Positions 7,604 to 13,325 of a stretch of DNA of 13,325 nucleotides are shown in pieces. A model generated the notes under the pieces. It was not told the origin of the DNA. It worked only from the letters and a program-made list of their open reading frames with translations, and did not search any database. A program made the translations under genes and the position numbers. Source of the DNA: Euperipatoides rowelli (lineage: Eukaryota > Onychophora > Udeonychophora > Euonychophora > Peripatopsidae). Within the stretch, counting starts at the first letter, position 1. Each line of letters starts with the position of its first letter. Where the stretch lies: the NCBI GenBank assembly GCA_003024985.2, contig PXIH01S0016120.1, one strand, 5' to 3'.

Positions 7604-7988
7604 CCCTTTACCAGTGTTTCTTTCAGACAATTTCCCCCAGGTGTGTGTGTGTGTATGGGGGAGGGGGGCATTTAAGAAGTTCGGAGTGGCAAGGTGTATT
7701 TAAGATTTTTTGATAAGCATTTTTTTTTGGTTGACTGGATGGATGTTTTGTTGCCTTTCTGTCTGATCTGATAAGCTTTTTTTTGTCAACGTTTTGTTGC
7801 CTTTCTGTGTGTTTTTTTTTTTTGGTTAGTAGAGTAGCCATTATGTTCACTTTGTGTCCATTGACTAACATTTTGTTGACTTTCTGTTTCATTTTATAAG
7901 ATTTTTATTTTCTCCAAATTTGTTTGCTCTAAGGGGGCTAAGCCCCCCTTCCCCCGGAGGTATGCCTGAAAGAAACACTGCCCTTTAC
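7604..7988. mobile_element. hAT MITE nested inside the outer hAT element, 369 bp
   Basis: The element proper is 7612-7980. The left end CAGTGTTTCTTTCAGACA and reversed right end CAGTGTTTCTTTCAGGCA match at 17 of 18 bases. CCCTTTAC is repeated exactly on both sides (7604-7611, 7981-7988). It holds a (GT)7 run (7641-7654), three imperfect copies of TTTTGTTGCCTTTCTGT (near 7747, 7792 and 7871), and a near-palindrome GGGGGCTAAGCCCCC (7933-7947). There is no coding capacity. Because it interrupts the outer element 58 bases from that element's left end, it is the younger insertion. Confidence 0.93.
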
Positions 7989-8139
7989 TAATTCATGTAA
8001 TGAAAAAACAAAGAAAATTCTAATAAGCTCAATAACTGCCCCGAATTTTAAGTTTTTTTTTTAATTAACACATATACTAATTTTTAGCATTTAACATCGG
8101 TAAAAATAAAAATCATTACTGGTAACCGAAATTATCATT

Positions 8140-8386
8140 CATTGTAAAAAGTGAAGAAATTATATTCATGCAACCCAGTCTATATATTAATATATTTTCC
8201 ACATTTATTTAAAAAGGACATGTTTGCCTAAATATATACCAAACATAGGCAATTTGTTTGAAAAGAAAATGCTTAAGATCTATTTTTAAAAAATCTCATT
8301 TCAGAATTATTTATTACGATATAGGCCTAAGAGTTCCTAACATTGGAAAAAGTAAAGAAATTCTATTCAAGCACCCCAGTCCATAT
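8140..8386. repeat. Direct repeat within the outer hAT element
   Basis: About 46 bases at 8140-8185 (CATTGTAAAAAGTGAAGAAA onward to CCCAGTCTATAT) recur at 8341-8386 with about six differences. The 201-base offset suggests an internal duplication in the founder of this MITE family. Confidence 0.7.
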
Positions 8387-8587
8387 TTGAGATTGAATAT
8401 TTAATTATATTTGCAATGTATATTTTAATTTGGTTTCATTTAAATAAAATTAATGATTCCTTAATTGGCCTTGGCTGTTATGAAAATAAATAAAAAAAAT
8501 AAAAATTTCAAAAAATTCGGACACAAGACATTTATCTTTTTTGTCTATTCTATAATCCGGCCCTGCTGTAGGCTATTGTTGAGCAAA

Positions 8588-8650
8588 CAGTCGATCGTGA
8601 TCAATTGGTCAATCTCCAACTGAGTTTAGACTAGATCTCGACATCCGTTA
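8588..8650. mobile_element. Possible fragment of a GATC-rich hAT element
   Basis: CAGTCGATCGTGATCAATTGGTCAATCTCCAAC and the following TAGATCTCGACATCC recall hAT-derived repeats of animals that contain GGTCGATCGCGATCGACTGG. No TSD or second terminus was found. The identification is from memory and weak. Confidence 0.2.
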
Positions 8651-9142
8651 TGTAATGTTTTTTTCCCCTACATTAAATTGCCTACTTTAAATAACTGCCA
8701 GTTGAAATTGGTGTTATTTAATTTTTGTGGCTAAAAATACTGACATTAATAATTTTCTTAATTCTTAAATAAATAAAATGTTATAACAATTAAAAAAATG
8801 TTTGAACTGCCAAAAAAAAAAGCTTATCAAAAAATGTGGTGGAAGGCATAGCATTTGTGAAAGTATAAAAGTAGCTTATGATTTACAAAATGAAGGGGTC
8901 CTGTTCATGACTTACAAAAGGTCTGTCCAACACTGGGCTATGATAAACTAAACATACACACAACTTGTACTTTGAGTAATTAAATGTGAAAATTACAGAC
9001 TATTTTATTTCACTATTTTACACAACAAAAATGACAAACTGTTCTATTAATTTCAGAAAAAAAAATGTAACACTCGACAAAATATCGGCCCCATTTTACA
9101 ATATGTACTGTAACTAAAAAAAAAACATAAGACCCCTTTAAA
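8651..9142. other. AT-rich unannotated stretch
   Basis: Only A/T runs and very short frames are present. Nothing structural was recognised. Confidence 0.5.
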
Positions 9143-9419
9143 AAGCTTTTGGTCAGATTCCGTTATCTGCCCACCAATATGGCTGACGGTAGTAAGTTTA
9201 AATTATCTACATCGTCGCTCAGCAAAAGATTATTTCACCTATAGATTATACTAGGGTTTAGGGTTATGGTAAGGTTAGGATTGTAAAGAAAATAGTAAAA
9301 CCAGCGAAAAAACAAAATACTAATTTCACATGCTACTACGTTTTAGTTGTCATGTGACTCATAACATTAATTATGTTGGTGGGGCAGGTGTGTAGATAAC
9401 GGAATCTGACCAAGCTTTT
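9143..9419. mobile_element. 261-bp MITE with perfect 18-bp TIR and 8-bp TSD
   Basis: The element proper is 9151-9411. GGTCAGATTCCGTTATCT at the left is an exact reverse complement of the right end; similarity continues imperfectly as GCCCACCAAtAT against GCCCCACCAACAT. AAGCTTTT is repeated exactly at both sides (9143-9150, 9412-9419). An 8-bp TSD fits hAT, P, Merlin and some MULE elements. The GG terminus is not the usual hAT CA, so the superfamily is left open. Inside are a telomere-like tract (9252-9279) and an E-box palindrome GTCATGTGAC (9349-9358). It has no coding capacity. Confidence 0.92.
9252..9279 (+). repeat. Degenerate telomere-like tract inside the MITE
   Basis: TAGGGTTTAGGGTTATGGTA then AGGTTAGG consists of four imperfect TTAGGG-related units. 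It lies in the middle of the 261-bp MITE, so it more likely came with the element than from a telomere fusion. Confidence 0.65.
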
Positions 9420-11500
9420 CTTTCATGTAGGCTACATAAGCTAGTGATATTTAAAATGTAGCAGTAACAATTCCAAGAATCAAATTTATTTACCTTTTGA
9501 AATTTCTCAATCTATGAAGAATGGAGATAGATGGAGGATGAGTGAGAAGGAGGAACAATATCAAATGACATTTTTTAAAACAACTTTGAAAAAAAAATGT
9601 CAAAAATTAATAAATTTTGGTTGTGTTGGTTCCTATAATAAATAACTTTCAAGACAGATTCTAAAAATCCTTATAGCAATTTTTATTTTAAATTAATTCT
9701 CATGAGAATGGATTCCCCCCTCCCCCTCACTATACCACTCTGGTTTAAAATTTGTATATTTCAAATTCCAATGTTAAAAAATATAGTTTTGTTGCTAATG
9801 TAATAGGCTGCCTTGATTTTCAGCATTTATAGGGCTATCATTTTTACTTTACAATAATATTTTTTAAAATACTGGTAGTGTTTTTGATTGCTAATTGCAA
9901 AGATGTAGGCTAAAAATTGCACGTGCTGGAAAATGAAAAAGATTAGCCAGAGATTAAGATGAAAGTTGATCTTTCAGTACTTTCAGTATATTTTTGTAAA
10001 AAAAAAAAAATTAACATTTCTATTTTTCCATTTTTCTTTTGATATCATGACAATATGACTTCATAAGATAAGGATCATAAGGTATTACATAATTTAATCT
10101 TTCTTATTGATATTTTATGCTTACCGGTAATTATTTTTATAGCATGAGTTATTACACCAATTAACAAATATTTATCAACATATTACTTAATTTTAGATTG
10201 GCTACCTTTAAACTTTTTTTCATTTAAATGGCACTACAAAAATAATTTAGGAATTTTTGTCATTTTAAAAGTTGAATATACAGTATAGCCTATACACAGT
10301 AGCCTATATATAAACTGTATGTACACAGTATCCTTATACTGTAAATTAAAATTAACATAATTTCAGAAAGATTCACACATTGGAAGACATCATGAATATT
10401 TTCTGCTTGTATGCATGTCATAGTATTTATACACGATACATGTCAACAATAGGCTATTCATTTTTTGCACACATTAATATGCATAACATTATAATTTACT
10501 GTATACATGCAAAACATTATGGTAAATGACTGATTTATTTGATATGCATGTGTTTCTAATTTGTGACAATTATTTCCACTAAATTAATTATAAATTACAT
10601 AACTTACTAATATCAAGGAAAAACTTGGAAGAAAAAAAATGATATTAAAATTTCGATTGTATTCAGTCGAATGTAAGTTGATATTTTTAGTAAAATAATT
10701 TTTCAAATCAATTTTGTTCATACTGATTTATTTCAAGGTTCAAATTGGAATTTTCGACTGAAAAGTATTCTTGACATTTGGATATTTCAATGATTTTTAA
10801 ATAAAAAAAGACGGAATAATAATAGATTTTCTTTTTAGACATTCAGCAAAAAAAAAAAAAACCCCTGAGGTAATTAAAAAGCAATAACAACTAAAATTAA
10901 CCCTTAAAGAAACAAGGTAGTGTAGTTTAAAGTCATGCTGACTGTTACATTTTCGAAACCACTCTTCAGCTTGTCATTTCCAATAAAGTACTGTAAATTC
11001 CAAAACCATGGCTGGNTNCCCCCCCCCTTCATAAATGCTGAAAATTATAAAATGATCGGTCCAATGAATGTGGCAACAATAAATTGCAATACTTTAAAGT
11101 ATAGAAATTTAATTTTTGTTTTTTATTCATATTTTTGTTTTCAAAACAAGCTGTAAAATGTAGTTTAAGAATATTTCTTAATTTATTTTATTTGTAATCG
11201 ACTGTAGCTTGAGGATGATTGAGATGGCCATGCATATTGATTTGACTAGGACAGTACTGTATCGGTTTTGAGATTACCAAATTAAAGTACCTATAGATCA
11301 CCGATTGATATCATTACTGTTACACATTTTTCTCAGAAACATTAATTTATTCAGTCAGTACCTGGCATGATGCACTGAAAAATAATAATTGTGGTCAGAT
11401 TATAGGCATTGTCAATTAACTATAGGCAGGGCAGTATAGTTTTTATAATAGTGTGTCAACATGTGTAACCAATATTTAGTTGAAATTATGTTTAAGCAAG
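9420..11500. other. AT-rich unannotated stretch
   Basis: About 2 kb without a supported gene. A purine-rich stretch at 9517-9556 opens a 43-codon frame of no recognisable type. 10276-10345 is a cluster of TACAGTAT, TAGCCTA (10286, 10300) and ACAGTAT-CCTT-ATACTGT (10325-10342, a 7-bp hairpin). TACCGGTA occurs at 10132-10139. Uncalled bases at 11016 and 11018 precede a C run. The frame at 10935-11156 spans those N calls and looks random. Confidence 0.5.
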
Positions 11501-11502
11501 GC

Positions 11503-11557
11503 CCTTGCGGAGGGGGTGGGGGGAAGTGTCCACCCCCCTCAAGGTTGAAAATCCCTG
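11503..11557. mobile_element. Solitary hAT-like end with G/C-rich hairpin
   Basis: The right edge, reversed, reads CAGGGATTTTCAACCTTGAG, a plausible hAT terminus ending at 11557. Inside it CCTTGCGGAGGGGGTGG (11503-11519) pairs with CCACCCCCCTCAAGG (11530-11544), apart from a short bulge on the left arm and one extra C on the right. No left terminus or matching TSD (expected AAATGTTG) was found upstream, so the copy is truncated or the boundary is wrong. Confidence 0.4.
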
Positions 11558-12310
11558 AAATGTTGGCAAAATCATGTTTCTAATTGGAAGATTAGATTGN
11601 TTTTTTTTTTATTATTACCGGTATTAGTGTATTGTTTTCATTTCCCTACTCATCAATTTGGTACTTGTAATGTATGAATATTTTGGCACGCAATGAATAC
11701 ACATGACTTGGTTTGGTATTGGCAGGGTTGGGTCTGGAAATTTTTTGCCACATGAAACATTAAAGCCCATTGTAAAGTATATCCAATACAGTACATCATT
11801 GTAAACTTGGGCAATGTACAAATTAGAAAAAAAATGTTTAAAAAATGGAAATTGGAACAGATTGCCAAGATGAAAAAAACTGGATTTTCAATTTGGCAAG
11901 ATGAGCAATCTATCCAACTTTTGTGTTGGAATCATAAGCTTTTGTGAAAAGGATGAGCAATCATTATTTAACTTCAAATTAATTAATCCACTTTTAAAAT
12001 CAAAGAAAATTTTCTGTTGCTTATTATTGGTTGCTATAAAAGGGAACTTTTACTGACTAACATTTCATATAGGCCTAAAACACGTGAACAATAAATCAAC
12101 AAAATTATGGTTAAGCCTATTATAGCCTACATTTATAAACTACAGATGCCAGTTTTGCTTGGGCTATATTATGGACCTTCCTCCCAATTGTTTCTGATAC
12201 ACTTTCACTTCAGAACTTCCTTCTTTCTTTCTCCCCGCTCTTCTGATTTTCAATATATTTTCTGAGAGTGAAACTTGACGGCTGTATTATTGCTCAAGTA
12301 GATGACTTAC
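11558..12310. other. AT-rich unannotated stretch
   Basis: It holds an uncalled base (11600) before a T run, TACCGGTA at 11616-11623, a repeated GGCAAGATG/GATGAGCAATC motif (11866-11910 and 11951-11963) and a 6-bp hairpin TCCAAC/GTTGGA (11913-11930). No gene is supported. Overlapping minus-strand frames at 11624-11868 have no protein character. Confidence 0.45.
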
Positions 12311-12431
12311 TCTTTTGAGATAAAAAATATTAATTCTTTTATCAATAGCTGCTCAGCTTTTTTGATAACCTGGACGGCAGGCAAATCAGTTATTCTTCCT
12401 TTTCCCGTAAACTGGCCGATATACTGAAGTT
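12311..12431 (-). CDS. Candidate internal exon (39 full codons), unknown protein
   Basis: Read leftward, an acceptor TATTTTTTACAG sits directly before 12431 and a donor GTAAGT (12305-12310) directly follows 12311, giving a 121-base exon. In the frame using the last two bases of a split codon, it encodes LQYIGQFTGKGRITDLPAVQ then VIKKAEQLLIKELIFFISK with no stop, and ends two bases into a codon. The first 80 bases are about 42% GC by hand count, above the background, with several CpGs. The peptide has an amphipathic, helix-like second half (AEQLLIKEL). I do not recognise the family. No neighbouring exon was found, so chance splice signals remain possible. Confidence 0.3.
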
Positions 12432-13020
12432 CTGTAAAAAATATATATAGGCTACTGTATATTGGAACAATTGTCCTTTGGACATTATAAGAAATGTACG
12501 GAAAAACGTTCAATAAACAAGGCATTTGATTATAACTTAATTTATGAACTCTAAATTAAGTTATATCAACTGGAAAAAATGTTTTAGTACTTTAAATGCA
12601 TACTATGCATGCCGGCTTACAAGTCTTATCCTTATTAATATAAATCATCCACACTAAGGAGACTATGTAAGTTTGGTCTTTTGATAAATATTGGTATAAA
12701 AGTCAAATTTTGATGTATTTTTCGACCGAATATAACAAATTGATTAATTAACAAGCATATTTTTCTAACAAAAATACACATCAATGAAGTTGAAATAGGC
12801 ATTTATATACCACTTTAAGATGCTTTGCCTTGCAAATAGCTTTGCTTTGCTTACAGTATGTGTAAGCATACTTTTCAGCTTTACTATTAACTTACTTTAC
12901 TTATTCAGAGACTAGGCAAGTAGGCTATTGCTAAAAATGAATTTTTGGTTAACGGTATTAAAAATGTATAAAAAAAAAAGCTAAACAGAATAAGTAGGCC
13001 TACTATTTTTTTAAAAAAAG
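12432..13020. other. AT-rich unannotated stretch
   Basis: Two TAGGCTA words (12448, 12921), one GTAGGCCTAC (12995-13004) and interlocked short palindromes at 12849-12872. No coding signal. Confidence 0.5.
12849..12872. repeat. Two interlocked short palindromes
   Basis: GCTTACA (12849-12855) pairs with TGTAAGC (12861-12867), and AGTATG (12855-12860) pairs with CATACT (12867-12872). The second stem uses the loop of the first, so both could only form together as a pseudoknot-like fold. They are short enough to be chance. Confidence 0.6.
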
Positions 13021-13034
13021 TTTAATGTTATAAA

Positions 13035-13121
13035 AAAACGTAAATAACCGACTATTTAACCGAGTTTCTACATAACCAAACCAATATCGAACTGAATAAA
13101 TCCAAACCGTTGCACCCCAAG
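13035..13121. mobile_element. hAT-like element end (worn)
   Basis: Reversed, the right edge reads TTGGGGTGCAACGGTTTGGA followed by TTCAGTTCGATATTGGTTTGGTT and, further in, CTCGGTTAAATAGTCGGTTA. This closely follows the GGGGTGCAACGGTTC...GGTTCGGTT pattern of hAT ends common in fish and other animals. GGTTAACGGT at 12948-12957 may be part of the same element. The outermost CA and the TSD are not clear, and no opposite end was identified. Confidence 0.45.
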
Positions 13122-13325
13122 TAATTAGGGGATTCTAAAATAAAATATTACTTTAAATTGATGGCTCTGTCAATAGCCAAATTCTCAAAAACAGAAACAT
13201 TTTTGTAAATGGCGATTTATTTTCTAGACTGGCGAAACTAAGTGGCGAAATTATTATTTTGATAATATTTATTAATTCTTTATTACCATAATCCATAATT
13301 AATTTTATGTTAAATACAATTTACT
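13122..13325. other. AT-rich right edge
   Basis: No feature was recognised before the window ends. Confidence 0.4.

Larger units (their letters stand above)
7546..8573. mobile_element. hAT element (outer of a nested pair), 1012 bp, exact TSD
   Basis: The element proper is 7554-8565. The left end CAGAGCCGGATTAACC and reversed right end CAGGGCCGGATTATAG share 11 of the first 12 bases. CTGTAGGC is repeated exactly on both sides (7546-7553 and 8566-8573), fixing the boundaries. CAGAGCCGGATTAACC then TGTGGGGCCC is a known style of hAT terminus. Removing the inner element and its duplicated 8 bases leaves about 635 bp of original element, AT-rich and without a transposase frame. The restored target reads CTGTAGGCTATTG, so it landed in one of the dispersed TAGGCTA words. 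Confidence 0.92.

Noticed and set aside
7623-7892. 89-codon minus-strand frame, the longest in the window
   Set aside because: It is entirely within the nested 369-bp hAT MITE; K/T/H-rich runs come from its T-rich and GT repeats.
9514-9645. 43-codon plus-strand frame starting MKNGDRWRMSEKEEQY
   Set aside because: A purine-rich patch followed by low-complexity lysine codons, with no supporting signals.
10935-11156. 73-codon plus-strand frame
   Set aside because: It crosses two uncalled bases and a C run, and the sequence after them is low-complexity AT-rich.
11624-11868. Two overlapping minus-strand frames of 65 and 71 codons
   Set aside because: They read the same DNA in different frames, neither with a recognised domain or codon character.
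1-13325. CRISPR array, tRNA, rRNA or snRNA gene
   Set aside because: No regularly spaced identical repeats with unique spacers, and no tRNA cloverleaf, A/B box pair or rRNA core was recognised by reading both strands. A tRNAscan or Infernal run would be decisive.

Overview
This is an AT-rich, apparently intergenic or intronic stretch of animal nuclear DNA. No bacterial or viral gene organisation is visible: there are no operons, no Shine-Dalgarno-led ORF chains and no long ORF. The longest open frames are under 90 codons, which is what chance gives in AT-rich DNA. The repeat content points to a metazoan: several hAT-type miniature transposons with vertebrate/invertebrate-style termini, microsatellites, a minisatellite, a possible LINE tail, and CpG scarcity outside the first 1.2 kb. 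The dispersed TAGGCTA/TAGGCCTA and TACCGGTA words suggest a marine invertebrate or a fish. That is an impression from memory, and the species cannot be named. Three N calls (11016, 11018, 11600), all close to homopolymer runs, suggest draft sequence.

Layout. 1-1210: a patch of diverged tandem duplications (a pair with 169-190 bp spacing, a triplicate of about 140-152 bp with a conserved hairpin, and a pair with 94-114 bp spacing), carrying repeated TGACATCA words and unusually many CpGs. 1300-2300: plain AT-rich DNA. 2299-4580: transposon remnants, namely a solitary hAT end, a 481-bp MITE with an eroded target duplication, a possible LINE 3' tail, and a 499-bp hAT element with an exact 8-bp target-site duplication (TSD). 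4580-7380: mostly AT-rich DNA with a 17-G run, a 14-bp perfect GC-rich hairpin and a 30-bp-period minisatellite. 7546-8573: a hAT element with a second, different hAT element nested inside it; both have perfect 8-bp TSDs. 9143-9419: a 261-bp MITE with 18-bp perfect inverted repeats starting GG, a perfect 8-bp TSD and a telomere-like core. 9420-13325: AT-rich DNA with two further hAT-like ends (near 11557 and 13118) and one candidate internal exon on the minus strand (12311-12431).

No gene can be named. The best protein-coding candidates are weak: the 12311-12431 exon, which has good splice sites and a plausible 39-residue peptide, and three short ORFs with locally higher GC. The strongest, sequence-verifiable results are the four exact target-site duplications, the covarying hairpins in the tandem repeats, and a dispersed 7-bp TAGGCTA word found 23 times where one or two would be expected. 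I did not find a new multi-gene system here.
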